DNA from: Gyromitra esculenta
Lineage: Eukaryota; Ascomycota; Pezizomycetes; Pezizales; Discinaceae
DNA length: 64,000 nucleotides
Reading direction: 5' to 3'
Assembly: GCA_038503075.1 (NCBI GenBank)
Contig: JBCAML010000013.1
Location: forward strand, 1,302,001 to 1,366,000
This document shows, in pieces, positions 34,901-47,842 of this stretch (position 1 is its first letter; each line of letters starts with the position of its first letter). Both the position numbers and the translations under genes were made by a program. The notes below the pieces were generated by a model, which saw only the letters and a list, made by a program, of their open reading frames with translations, made no database searches and had not been told where the DNA came from.

Positions 34901-35855
34901 CCCAGAAGTTCCACCCGCTATCGCGGCTCCATTTTGGTCTGAGCTACTATTACCTGTTGCACTGCTCTTTACAGCAGCAAATACCACCCTTGCAAATGAG
35001 ATTCCCGAGACGGAACCTAGGTACCTCGGGTCGCTTGCGCCAGCAAATGACACTAGCCCTATATCTGAGACCAGATTGTCCAACTTCTTATCCTCTAGTG
35101 AATCCGGTGATTTTTCGCGTTTGAACTTCGGTTCCAGTACCACATCTCGAGCAACATCACCACTAGTCAGAGCCGGATCAATGGGCGTTTGCGACACCTG
35201 ATGGGACGATAGCGGGCCCGGAAATTCTGGCACTGTGGTTGACGATACCGTCGTGGGTGTTGTAGCTATTTGTGCGGTTGGAGGTGGGGGTATAGCCAGA
35301 TCTGGGAATGATTCTGCCGGAGAAAACGGGATGTTGTTCACGGCCAAAAGTGACTCGAGGTACGCTGATCGAGTTTCGAGGTAGTGGACATAGCTGCTCA
35401 GATCAACTCCAGGCTGTTTTAGAATAGAGTTTCCGGCAAGATCCGCAATCGGGGAAGGGAAACTCTAGAAGAACCTCATCAACACCGGGGAGAACAGAAA
35501 AAACGGCCCACCTTCGAGGTATCTCTCTCTTAGTAATCGGATCATACCCCACACACTTCACACCAGCTTTTTCACAAGACAGACATGCTGGGAGTCTCTG
35601 ATCGCAGCGATTCTTACGTAGTCGGCAGCGATTACAAGCGCTCACGTTGCGGAACGAAGAAGACCCCCCACCAGCGCCTGACGTCGTCGGGGGTGATGGC
35701 TTCTGGGTGGGGATTGGGGGTGGCGAATCGTCAACAGCGCTTGACGGTGCGTGGGCGTGGGCGTGGGCGTGGGCGCCATCGTCATTTGCAGCGCGGCGAC
35801 GACGCTTGTGAACACCGGAGGTGGTAGAACTCGATGGGACTGATTTAGTAGTCAT
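31926..35855 (-). CDS. Zn2Cys6 fungal transcription factor with His/Gln-rich tail
   Basis: A nuclear DNA-binding regulator. Four exons join in phase: 35855-35512, 35393-33977, 33917-33218, 33151-31926, giving 1228 residues. The N-terminus has a basic HKRRRR stretch and an (AH)n run. The binuclear zinc cluster ACNRCRLRKNRC...CLSCEKAGVKC sits near residue 75 and is followed by KREIPRSYVHYLETR, a linker and dimerisation helix. The middle-homology domain (Fungal_trans type) shows INRYFEYANPQVPVLHRGEF, SPGLWYIVGVAVRLAVDLGL and RRLWWCVYSLDRLVS, then FPSILDDRYIDPSTG. The last 390 residues are His, Gln, Pro and Gly rich, a likely activation region ending in a Gly-rich motif. It is larger than most of the family (600-900). 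Target genes cannot be inferred; no metabolic cluster adjoins it. Confidence 0.93.
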
Positions 35856-38800
35856 TATGAATTTATGATGGAAAATGTCGGGTGGACGAGTTTTCTTTTA
35901 TTATTCCATAGGCGGTGGAATCAATATCGAGGGGAGACGGGAAGGTGCAGCGGCAGTAGATCAGTAGCTATCCGTATTGGACGAGATCGGATGAAATAGC
36001 AGTGAGTAGTGAGTGGAGACGATGAGGAGCAGGCTAGGAAGACGAGGAGAAGAGGATGAAAATGGGATGCCGAGAGGAGAAGCAGAAAAAGAAGCAATTC
36101 CTAGTTGACGCGGATTAGATATCAGCAGGGAGTTGTCAGACCCCAGACTGCGTTCTTTCTCCTGGGGCTTTTGATGCCTAATGCTTCTCGTAGCCCGTTA
36201 CCAGTTACCCTTGGTGTAATTATGTTGTGGTGTTTCTTTTTCCTTCTCGTGAGATCGATCTTAATTTGTCCGTTTTTCTGTAATACGGTTCTGATTTGCG
36301 GAGCATCGTGTATTTCTCAGAGAGAAAGATGGCCATCCCTCCTCCAGACTTTCGTCTATGCCAACCTCCCTCCCTCCCCCATCTAATCCCGTTCCTATCC
36401 CATCCTCGTCTTCTACGTACTTTCTGTGATTTCGCCGAGACTTCACACCTTGCCTCCCAGTGATAAGAACGCTTATCGCCCAGAATGGCAGGTGCCGTAG
36501 TGGACCAGTTACGTAAGGGTTCTTTCGAATGCTCACCACTCATTGCAACCTGACTGATTTCCAGATACTCCCCCACATCCCCTTCTCTTCCCGATGAAGA
36601 GCCTCACTTCCACATTTAAACCCCCCCCCCCGCTCGATATGCACGCCTATTTATTTCACGTCGGTTCCTGAGACCGATCCGTTTCATGCAAATCCTATTG
36701 TGATGAAAACCATATTGGCAGGCGGGAACAGGTCCGGTTTTGATTTCTCCGCTAGTACTTTACGAGGGCACGAGCTCATCTCCCTTTTCTTTCTCTGCAT
36801 ACTCAATCTTCTAGGCAAAATAAGCAAACAGCTTCGTGATCATGTGGTTGGGCCTTCTCAACAAAAATCGCCCGATTTTCAAAGTCCTGGTTGGAGTATA
36901 CTGCCCTTTAAGGATCGCTCGAGCATCTGCAGCTTTGTGTAGTAATCGTTAGTATCACCCACTTCGACTGCCGTCTGTCTGCATTGGTGTGCCGGTGTAC
37001 CAAGAATGCGACAACTTAATTGAATGTCAAACGTGTCCCGAGTTTACCAAGATTTTAGGATTGTTTAATGCTTAGGCACATTGTTGAAAATTCCGAAACC
37101 CCCAGCCACACGCACTTCTTCGCGATAAACACAAATAAACTTAGTAGAGGATGCTTGATCTGTATCCGGTTAGGCATTCCCGACGACTCGGTATCCCCGG
37201 CTACTCGACAGGGGACTATGTGCTTTAAATCGGATTCGTCAGATTGCAGAACCCCGATATCATGCTGTGCTGTAGAAGAATTCGAGACGTTTACTTACAG
37301 GAAAATTCCTTACGATCAAGATAAGCCTCTTCAAATGATCGTGCATAGAGAAGGTGCTCGCCCACGGTCGAGAAAAATTTTTTGTTTTCACAGAAGCTTC
37401 CCAGGCGTGGGGGTTTAGTACCCCAAACCCCCCACGAAACTGCTCGCCTCATGAACTTTGTCACCTTGAACCATCGGATGAACAACCTGTCAACATCGGT
37501 GACTTAAGACATACAAACCAGAGCCTCGCTTCAGAACCCTAGACACACATAGATGGAAAGAAAAAAAACGAATTTTCAAACCCGTTCGTCATCGGGGAAG
37601 CCGTGATACATGCTCTTTTTGTCTCATGAACGTTGTTGATTTTCTATAGGTCCCGAATTGGTTCCCCGAAACAGAAGAGGCGCTCCTCCTCCCCCTCCAT
37701 AGTACTTAATATGACCTATAGAACCTTCCACTCACCCGAAGCTTCTTTTATTACCCTATTAAACATATTTCTCTAGTTCCGCCCCAAACCTACGCCCAAA
37801 CTAATGAAAGACATCGCCTGTTTCCTATTTCGTTTTTCTTCTCCGTCCCCACTACTTTTGCTTTTGTTGAGTATGCAGCCTTTTATCCGAAATTCCGGGA
37901 ATTCATGGGGTCCGGAATTATCCGTTTCTCTGTTGTCAATTTTGACTTGCGAGAAGATACCGAGTTTAAAAGTTGTAGAGTGTTGTCTTGGCATAGGCAT
38001 GTGAAGATTCCGACCCAAGAAAATAATAACGATGTTGGTAACGAGATGGTATATTGTCATCTCATTTCAGACCCCCTATGTAAGATAGCCGCCAATTTCG
38101 ATCGATTCGCCGCGATCAACGTCGAATGAAGCCAATCGCGGTGCGTATATAGGTGACAATGGTATCTTGAAAGTTGGTAGCATGCACCAATATACGCCAT
38201 AAAGAAAGTATCGTTCGAGTTTCATAGGCGCACATTCAAAAGAGCCAACTCCAAGGAATGTAATCGATCGAATGAGCTACTCTAGCGAACCTATCAGAAT
38301 TGACTGACATCGCTTAGGTTCCTACCCGCACTTGATAATTTCTTTGTAGCGGCTGCGCGCGGATTAATGATCTATACGATGTATTCTCCAGCATATGTTG
38401 GTTAGTTGATCCTATACAATTCTAAAGGTAGAAATATTAGTTACCTTGCTCCGACTATTTATATCCCGTCTCTTATATCCTTAAGAGATAGATACGGAAC
38501 TCGAACAAATTCAGATTATAACCCAAGGCTAACTTGAGACATATACCGTTTATATTACTACTTTATGGAAGCGAAAAACCCATTGAAACCGGTACCTCCC
38601 AATTGAAATTAATTTGCATATTAGGTTTCTCTAAATACCTTAAGGCCTCTTCTATCCTCTAAGATAGGTAGTCTAATTGATCATTGGCTTCGACGGTAAG
38701 CATTTTTTCTGTCCCCTCATACTTACGAGAAGCACTCGACTTTCTGATTATTCTCTGAGGGGGTGTCAATTAAATATCAAAGATATATAACTCTAGGTTA

Positions 38801-41375
38801 GTCGTAGAAGAGTGTTTTTCTTTGGAAAATGAGGCACTCTCAAGCTAATAGGGCAACAATCTTCCTTGGCTTTGAAAAGAGGTGACGCGATACGTGGTAC
38901 TGAATCCTGTTAGAATTTCAGCTTCCATGGTGTATAAAATCTTGAAATCTAAATCATTCAGGGGCGTGTGCATAAAGTATAGACTGTCCAAGGTCATATC
39001 CGAAATATTGATGCATATTTACTATAACATTAATATGAGCTATCCTATGATAGGCTGTTTTGTACTCCGCTCATAATATTCCAGACACACAATGCATGAG
39101 TGATTTGATCACTCGTCTCTAACTATAAGTTCATGGCATTTTCAGGAACCACATTGTGCCTTCCCCGCATTTCAACGTTCATCAAACCTTACGGGATGCA
39201 TATGACCCTTGTCTCTCATACCGTATTTACAAATATAATTTAGATTATTCTCTCGGCAAGAGAACAGAGAGGCATTAAACCCCTGTGAAAAAGCTTAACT
39301 AGTGTCCGTCGGAAGCGGGGAAGTTGAGTGGGGGTTTTCGGCTTTCTAGTTTCAATAATTACCGTAGATATGCAATCACTAAGGATTCGGAATAGGAAGC
39401 TGGGCGGAGAGATTTTTAATTCAGGTGATATGAAGCCATAGGATAGAAAACGGGGATGGTGAGGTCGGAGGAGGATGGATGGAGGATCAATGTTATCAGA
39501 TTGGAAATGCCGCTAGATTTAGACAGGTGACTAATGGAATTAAAGGATTAAGTAGTACCTACATAGACGCAGGTAGAGGCAAGCGTAGCCTCGAGAACAA
39601 AACATTGGGCCATATTGACAAGCTTCTACGAAGCCTACAGTTAGACCCGAGGCCGCAGCTGACCCCGCTGAGAATCCCGTGGCTGATCCCAAATCCGAAT
39701 CTAGAGCCGAGAGTACCCGTACATGTGTTCTACAGAAACAAATATTCACACATGAATGTCCATACCCGAAAGCTACACCATCCTTGTAGATGCGGATTGT
39801 GTGCCAAAACTCGTGGAAGACCGAAATATATGCACGTAAGCTTAATTTTCCAAAGTATCACCCGCATTAATTTGCTTTTCATAACCGACGCAGTCAAATG
39901 GCAAAGCAGCTTGAACTAAATTTGCCTCCCTTTTAGAAAGCTTCAATTTAGAGTTGTCTCGTGCTCATATGCCTATTTCAACACGCCACATGCATATGGC
40001 ATTTATTACGCGGAAGGAATAACTCTGACAAGTAGTAGTATATGTACGTCGAAGAGGCTAAGACTTTCTACCAGTAGCAATTTTAGCTCTTTTGAAACCT
40101 TTACATTCCAAGATCCGACGGGCACGGTGTTGAGGCACCAACCCTACCACTCGTAAGCAGGCCACATTGTTACACCTGTTCGAGGGAGTTTTGTATTGGA
40201 GACGCCATCAACTGTAGCTATATATGCCTTGGGTTCTGCCTAGTGGCCCAACTGCGGCTTGTTTCAATATATGCCTGCTTGACCTACATGCAGCTACAAT
40301 CGTGCTCAATCCCATTTCTCATATTGTAGAGTAAAGCTCTAATCCTCGACATGCCGCCAACTAATTAGAAGGCTAAAACCGGTTGGTGGGGTAGACCCGA
40401 GCAACATCTGGTGCTGCATGACGCCGGGACACGATTCATAGGTAAATTGTTCTTTGATGAAAATATGAATAATCCGCCGATAGAGGGTCCGAGAACTATG
40501 GTTGCGGCTGTGGGTGTGGGGTGTTAGGGTTAGGATTTTCATTGGACACTGCTGGGCATGCATACGGCATATGCATACATGTAAGCATTAACTTAAATTC
40601 TACTCTAACTTTTCTTATGTACCACCAAGATCCACTAAATTTTCCGATTTAATAACCCTATGTTCCCAACCAGCTAATGCAACGGCGTGGAAACACTCTT
40701 AAATGCTTGTAACAATCAGTGATTTAAACCGAAAAAATCACCCTCTGGAAACACTGCTGTCTAATTCAGATTCGATGCGTGCCCTTAAGCTTTACCGTTT
40801 CCCCCCCCTCTGTAAGCTACATGTACTTGTACCTTTTAGCTTACTAGATAGAGACTAGCAATAAGGATCGCGCAGATTCGAATTATGTCTCATAGTTTTC
40901 CAAAACTAAATATGCTATCAGTCATCACGAACTGATCTGCAACAGTTATTTTTTAGGCGTTATCTTACAACAAGATTTCTAATGAAGTGAATGTTGGGGA
41001 CACCGAATAAATTGGACATAGTTGCCCACTACAAGCTGAAAAATAAAGTCTGGTTCTTCTATAAACCTACATGTAACTAGGCTTATAGATAGCAACAAGT
41101 ACAACCCATCAAGTCAACCCACGTAAACCAATAAATAGGTGTTTTTTATTTACAGGATGAAGGTTAAGGAGAGCAAAGGTAAGGAATCTTCTCAGTTTTC
41201 TCGCTTATTCCATTTCTTACTTTCGCTGTCAATTTTGGCTTTAGGGCCGGAGCTTGTTGCTATGTACTTAGTAGGTTCATTGAAGAACTAGACTTTGTTT
41301 TTTAGCTAGTACTCAGTATCCCGACGTACTATACCTCTTCAAGTGACTATGAGATAATTCCGTGGATAATAGCAA
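35856..41375. other. Long intergenic region
   Basis: About 5.5 kb without a supportable gene. It contains a C11 run at about 36623-36633. Frames at 37068-37418 and 39479-39919 are the longest (116 and 146 codons) but show no domain, codon pattern or intron signals. I treat them as chance ORFs. Confidence 0.5.
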
Positions 41376-41476
41376 GGCAGGATGGCCGAGTTGGTTATGG
41401 CGCCAGGTTAAGGTCTTACTCTTAACATCAATTCCTGGTTCGGAAACGAGCGTGGGTTCAAGTCCCACTTCTGTCA
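41376..41476 (+). tRNA. tRNA-Leu (AAG), intron-containing
   Basis: Type II tRNA: acceptor GGCAGGA/TTCTGTC, anticodon stem CCAGG/CCTGG with loop TT-AAG-G, and an intron of about 19 nt 3' of the anticodon. It has a long variable arm (TTCGGAAACGAGC) and T arm GTGGG-TTCAAGT-CCCAC. A T8 tract downstream fits pol III termination. Identical in sequence, intron included, to the gene at 62596. Confidence 0.9.
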
Positions 41477-43057
41477 TGAGATATCTTTTACTTTTTTTTA
41501 TCTGACTTAGACCGAAGTATTGAGCGCGAAGGGACTAGTGAGCACTCCTAAGAGAAGGGTTTCTTGTCAAGCTAAACCTTAGGATCGAGAGAGAGAGAGA
41601 CTTTTACACCGAGAAAAATACCGAAAAACTTAAACTCAAGACAAATATGACCAGGATTCCTACCTAACCCTCACGATTACTACTCGAGAAAGCATTCACC
41701 AAACGCTTATGTCTTCTATATACATGTATTCGTTCGCTCAATTTTCAGCGACAGGCTAGAACTGAGGCCTCGATGGTTTGCCAATTTTTCGCAGAATCCA
41801 CCCAACTCCTGTCGCTTACCGCACACTTCTCCTTCCTTCCCTGCGTTCCTACTTTGTCACCTCCCATATCAGCTAACGTTTGAACCATAGCCACATCTAT
41901 GTATATAGCTATGCATGCCTATATACAACAAAAAGATTATACAAAGTTAAAGTTACATGTGTTGGAGAAGCTTCTTAATACAGGGTGCCTCCACGGGTGT
42001 GGCTTCGGAGTCGGAAATGATTGAGAGACAGGTACCCGAGCACACGGGCACTTGGGCACCCGAAGAGCTAATTAGATAGGGGTCATATGTCTACCTCAAG
42101 CAAGCCTAAGCAATACAAGCAATCAAGTCTTTTATTCCTCCCTACGCGCCCCAATATTACAACAACATGTAGTTAGTTGCATAAACCGAGTGATATATGA
42201 TGAATAGTCCTGCTGCTAAGATCATATGTATAACTCCACAAAGCTATACCTTAGGCGTGTTACCATATTGCTGCAAAGGGCCTCTCGCAAGGAAATCGAG
42301 TAGCGTACTACATGTGTGTATATGTTCACGCTCTAATAGGGGGCGAAAGTAATGTGGGTTTAGTACTTAGAAACGAACAAAGAGATAACCTATAGTAGTC
42401 TCGCAACCAGACGTTCTTTCACTAAAATCAGGGGTTTCGGTGGTTGCAGAGATAATCCGTCAACACCCGGTATAGGAAAGGATTCTCACTTGACAAGTCG
42501 GCTGCGAGACTAATACAAGATGTGAATGTAACTGCAAACCCCTAGACTATATATCCAAATTACTCGGTATAATTTGTCCTAAATATTACAAATCTGCCAT
42601 CGGATAGTCTAACGCTCTCTAAAACCTCTTATTTTCCATGTAGGCATTGATTTTAGCAAGAGAATACGTTTACCGGGGGTATCGTTAATACTAACATGGT
42701 CTCATATACTCTATGGGTATAATTGTGGGAAATGTATGGGAAATTGTCTCGGACTAGTCCCAGTTAAGCTTAGCCTGTTTATGTAGTTTACTTCACTAAG
42801 CCATTGATCGGGAAATACATTGGGTCATGATACGCATTTCCCGATATATTTCCCGATGCCTTTTCCGGTTGTCAAGGGTGGGGGCGGGGGGGTTGCTTGC
42901 GCTAGGAACCAAACTCATAAAATTTAGCCCATCTAACCTGGACTCTTATCACCTGCACCATCTTTTGATATAAACTATGGCCACTAAAATACAATTTAAC
43001 TCGATAAAAATACTTGAGTAAAGGGAAATTCGCAAGGAAAACCGTCTCTACGAGGCC
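41477..43057. other. Intergenic gap
   Basis: No gene seen. A short (GA)n run near 41588 and G-rich runs near 42880-42890. Confidence 0.55.
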
Positions 43058-46000
43058 TTAGCGATGCGTAGCTTTGTAAGATTTCTCAAATTCCTTCAGA
43101 GTGGACGCAATATTCATCTTCTCCCTTTTTACTGCAAGATCATGTGGTGTCAGGCCTTCCGAATTTTTACAGCTCACTTCTACCCCGTCAATCCCTAGTA
43201 GAAACTGCACTACCTCAGTCTGACCTGATATAACGGCCATATGTAGTGGTGTTGAGTTACCTTTTCCTTTGCAGTTTACATCCGCGTCATCAGCTATGCT
43301 GAAAAGCAATCTCAAGGCCTCTAGTTCCCCAAAACCGGCAGCTTGATGTAGTGGTGTCCAGCCACGACTATCCTTCAGGTTTATATCCACCCGTTTATCC
43401 CTCACCAACAACCGCATCGCACTTTCTTGGCCTGCTTTAGCAACAATATAGAGTGGTGTAGCGCCTGACTTTGATTCCGCATTCACATTAACCCGGTCGC
43501 TGTCAAGTAGTAACTGGGTAACATCCTCAAAACCAAACCCCAAAGCCAGGTGCAGCGGTGTCAACCCATTCTCTATCCCCTCGTTGACATTCACTCTTTC
43601 ATCGTTTATCAGTAACTCCACCATCTTTCTCTTGTTTCTCCTCACGGCTAGGCATAGCGGCGAGTAGCCTCCGTCGTCCTTAGAGTTGACATCCACTTCT
43701 TTCCTCTCAAGCACAAGCTTTAGAGGTTCCTCGAACCCACATATCACAACGGCGTGTAACAGTGTCTCGAAACCTGCTGATACGAAGTTCGCCCGGCCAT
43801 TATCGAGATATATTTTTACCATTTCCTCAAGGCCCCTGCCCTCTGTTCGAGCAAGTGGCGTTCTTCCACTCATATCCAAAGAAAGGGCGTCTACCTTCTT
43901 ATCACACACTAAGGACTGTATCACTTCCATCAGACCACCATCAGCAGCATTATGGAGTGCTGTACTGCCATCCATGGAATGAGAGTTCATATCCACACCT
44001 TGCACCTTCTGAAGTAGCCTCAGTACACTGACTTGGCCAAAGGTTGCAGCAACAGATACTGGTGACCTGCCCCAAAGATCGCACTTATTGACCTGTGTAG
44101 CTGGATTAGCGAGGAGTAGCTTGGCAACTTCCACCTGGCCAGTCTTCGCAGCCCCCAGCAGTGGTGTCATTTGATCAGACCCTGAGAGAGAGTTCACGTT
44201 CGCACCGCCACGTAGGAGTAAATCCGCAACCTTTGGGCTACCAGTTGTCGCAGCGTAATATAGGGGTGTGCAGTTGGATTTGTTCTTATTATCAACATAC
44301 ACACCAGGTTTGCCTAGGAGTAGTTGCACCACATCATCCTGACCGCTCTTTGCTGCCAGGTGAAGTGGGGTACTACGATCGTTTGGCGTAGGGTTCGCGT
44401 CCACGCCGTCCTTGCTTAACAGGAGCTCTACCATCTCTTTGTGGCCATGCCGCACTGCTGAGATAAGAGGTGTATCACCTTCGTGATTCCGCGACCCTAG
44501 GTTCCCAGCATCGAATCGGAAGAAGCGTGTCAGGATATCGAATAACTGGTAATAACATGCTACCCAAAAGGGGGGGATGGTATCCCTCCCGAGAGTTCTT
44601 AGATTGTCATCATGGGATCTAACTTCAGACGCCCACGATCCATACGCGGGTGAGCCCTGTAAAAAGTCTCGACACAGACTCGTGAAAGTATCCGTATCGG
44701 TTCCAGAACCGGACAACCGGGCATGCACACCCCAATTGGATACACAATAGGCAAGCAATTCAGGAATTAAGGATACTTCCGCCTTGGTGTTGCGATAGTG
44801 ATAGGTAAGTGTCGTTAGGCATAGCTCTGCGATATACCGATGGGTTTCGGCGTCTTTGGGCAGCACGTTCTCTAGGAGGAACTCTTGCGCCGAGAAGTGG
44901 GCAAACCGGAACGTGTCAAGCCTTTCGTCGTGAACCACAAGGCTTTGGCAAATTTCGAGAATGTTAGGAATACTCCAGGTGAGTGCGTCTTGATCGAGGG
45001 ATGCGTCTCCAGGGTGTACTGCTAACGTTTGGATGGCACACGAAGTTGAGCAACGCCCTCGAGCGGAGGACAGCCACTTGATAATAGACCAGGCCACGCG
45101 TTTTGAACTATCGGGCTGGGCGTTTATTCGATCCAGAATCCGGTAGTACGTAGCATCTAGGCCAATGGGCAATTTGCTGAGAGCGGCTTTAACCCCTCCA
45201 GCTGTTTTTTCCTCGCACAGTGATAGAATCTGGAGATGGGCCCACATGAACCTACAAATATTAGCTTCAACGCATAGTTCCCGATGATGAATTTTTGATG
45301 GAAACAGACTAAGCGTATGTTTAGCCATCTAACATCACAAATCTTTCTCCCAAGTATAGTGAAACTGCTATATACGTACATCCCATTAGCCTTTGCTTGG
45401 AGCGTCGAGATTATTTTCTCCTTTAGTTCCCGGTCAACGTTCCCATCGAGCAGTAGCTTCTCGGGGAGAGAGAGGTTGATTAAGTTGCACCGTATCTCGA
45501 TTTGTGCCTTGATATACTCATTTATATCACTCGAATTGTCGCGTGCGTCGATATAATGATTTGGAAAACCAGCAAAAATTTCCTTAACATCATTATCCAT
45601 TCGGCTAGTCAGAAAGATCTTAACCCGGGTGCCCTCGGTTGCGATGGAATGTAGAGCACTGAAAAGCTCTCTCTGGGTTTTGTTGTCGCATTCGTCAAGC
45701 GCATCAATTACGATTATCGTCTCCATATAATCATTAGATAGGCTTTTAATTAGCTTTGTACTTTCCGCAGTGTCGAGGGCGCCTAATGAGTTTCCCCCCT
45801 CCTCCCGGCCTTTATAGGCATCTTCAACCAGTTTCGGGAAAAGATTGGAGGTTCCGTTTTTGACACAGTATTGCTTTACAAGAGTTCGAAGAATCTATGC
45901 TGGTTCGCGTCTGTCCATCTGTGTGTAGTCGCAGTAGAAGTATGCTAGAACGCGCTCACGTCTCTCCCAGTTGTTCGAAAGCTCATCGATGAGGAACGAA

Positions 46001-47842
46001 CTATTGAATGTTAGCGTTCTCCGGTGGCAGGTCCCAGGAGTAATGCCATAATTCGAAAGCAGTAATTATCAAAAGACATGACTTACGCAAGCATCGTTTT
46101 ACCGGTTCCAGCTAAGCTCAAGATTTCAGCTTATATAGGAAACATCAGATAGCAGATCACTTACCGTCTCCACGCAGCCAAAAAATAGGTGATGAGGGAG
46201 AATTTCTCCAGTCCACAAACTTCGGGTTAACTAGCAACCAGCCACCTGTGTTGTTTTGGCGGAGTCTGGACCGGAGCAAATGGTGACTTTTGTACTCAAC
46301 GACCGACAACCAAGACAGTATCTTCGTTATTTCATCGCCTATGACGGTTAGAACGGCGCCGTTGTTAGAATTGCTCGCGCAAGCACTGTAAGAGTAGGGC
46401 AGCTACGTTTTAACATTGCAAACATCTCGTCGACAGAAGATTTGATGTCTTCTATATGGTCTTGTACGTAGGCTAGGAGCCTTTTAAGTTCCTTTGTTCT
46501 TTCTTCCTGATCTGCCCTGGTGAGCACTATTGGATATCATACGGAGATGAAATTTAAACATACCAAATCGCGCAATCGAGGAGGCTATAGATAATAGTCA
46601 GCTATGAAAATCCCTGTCTTACATGGATAATACCATACCTTCTTTCTCGGCAATGTCGATTTTACTCTTCACGTCACCCTCCTTCTCTTTAACACTGGCG
46701 AACAACCGTGATAACTTAGATAAGAAGCTCTCTAATACTCGTGCTATATACTTGTTAATAGCCATGTAGTACCATAAACATGGTGTAACTCACCTGTAGT
46801 ATCCTTGCTCACATATGATTTGGCGTGCGCGAGATACTCCAAGATGGATGCATAAAGATCAACGAGCGTATCTTCGAGCGAGGGACCGATCTCAAGCTGC
46901 CTCCCACAGTACAGTCTTTCATAGATATCACAAGAACACAGCACCCCCACTAGATAATCCAACGCCCCCGAAACAGCCCTCATGTTCTCCGTGTACGCGG
47001 TCCCAACCTATCCCATTCACAGAATATCAAAACTGATTAGTACCATAACCGTATCATGAACCCAAGCATCACCATAGAGGGTTATTTTACTTGCAAAAGC
47101 ATACGAAATCCCGCCCACGCCAAAGCGACAATATCCGGATGATGCTGAAGCGCGATATCGCCAATAAGAGCATACTTATTAAGCTGTCCAATCAGCGTCT
47201 CAACATAGAATATCTTCTCTCCCTTAGCGTTAATATAGAACCACTGCTTATCACCGCATTCCTTCTTCTTATCTCTTATCTCATCGAGTAATGCCTGCAC
47301 AAGCTTGACATCATTCCGGTGGTTCCAGAGGTTTGAGCTTTGCCTTTGGATTGTACTTTATCCATTGCTTTATCCCATAGATTTGAGGGTCCTCTTGTAA
47401 AACAATTGGGTTAGTTATGTGCGGTAGGTAGTAAATGTAATCTAACCTTGCTACGGTAGTGGGGTTGTTCCCTAGCAAAGGTGCGGTGCCGGTGGGGGTG
47501 GTGCTATGGTAGGTTAGCTATGATAAGGGTGGGAGGTAAGGTTCTCTACCTAGCAGTGATCCCCGGGAGGCCGGTAGCCCCAGAAATGGAAGCATTGGTA
47601 GTCGCTGTTGGAGCATTGACACTATTTCTTCATTAGGATATGCTCAATGACTAATGATTCTAGTATATAAATACCTGCTATGAATTCTAGCCGCTGGAGA
47701 ATTGGAACTAATTTTATCAGCTGAAATATGCTCAAGTACCAAGACCGGTATAGAAATACCTGCTTCCATTGGCCTCAAGCTTAGTATCGGGCTTTGAAGG
47801 GCCGCAACAGCCACATGTGAGTTTCGAACAGGTTGAACCCAT
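43058..47842 (-). pseudogene. NACHT-ankyrin NLR-like protein gene with one premature stop
   Basis: A STAND/NLR-type sensor as used in fungal non-self recognition. Exons: 47842-47760, 47707-47675, 47621-47550, 47503-47447, 47393-47091, 47007-46794, 46743-46639, 46526-46407, 46338-46165, 46111-46087, 46000-45380, 45251-43058. Exon 5 keeps frame only if a further 53-nt intron (47304-47356) is removed; otherwise it carries a one-base lesion. N-terminus MGSTCSKLTCGCC has a myristoylation/palmitoylation look, then a Ser/Thr/Pro linker. An N-terminal NLR domain follows (LWDKAM...VALAWAGFRMLLQVG), then ILSWLSVVEYKSHH and GGWLLVNPKFVDW. The NACHT domain has P-loop GDAGTGKT and Walker B IIVIDALDECD; a winged-helix segment and about 14 diverged ankyrin repeats complete it. 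A TAG at 45895-45897 (likely CAG to TAG) lies between them, in YCDYTQMDRREPA-stop-ILRTL. No splice choice removes it without breaking the frame. This is either a null allele or an assembly error. Confidence 0.85.

Noticed and set aside
39479..39919. 146-codon ORF as a gene
   Set aside because: No recognisable feature; second half is low in protein-like composition.
45895..45961. Intron (GTGAGC...CATAG) that would remove the NLR stop codon
   Set aside because: Would delete the conserved AYFYCDY segment and shift the frame.
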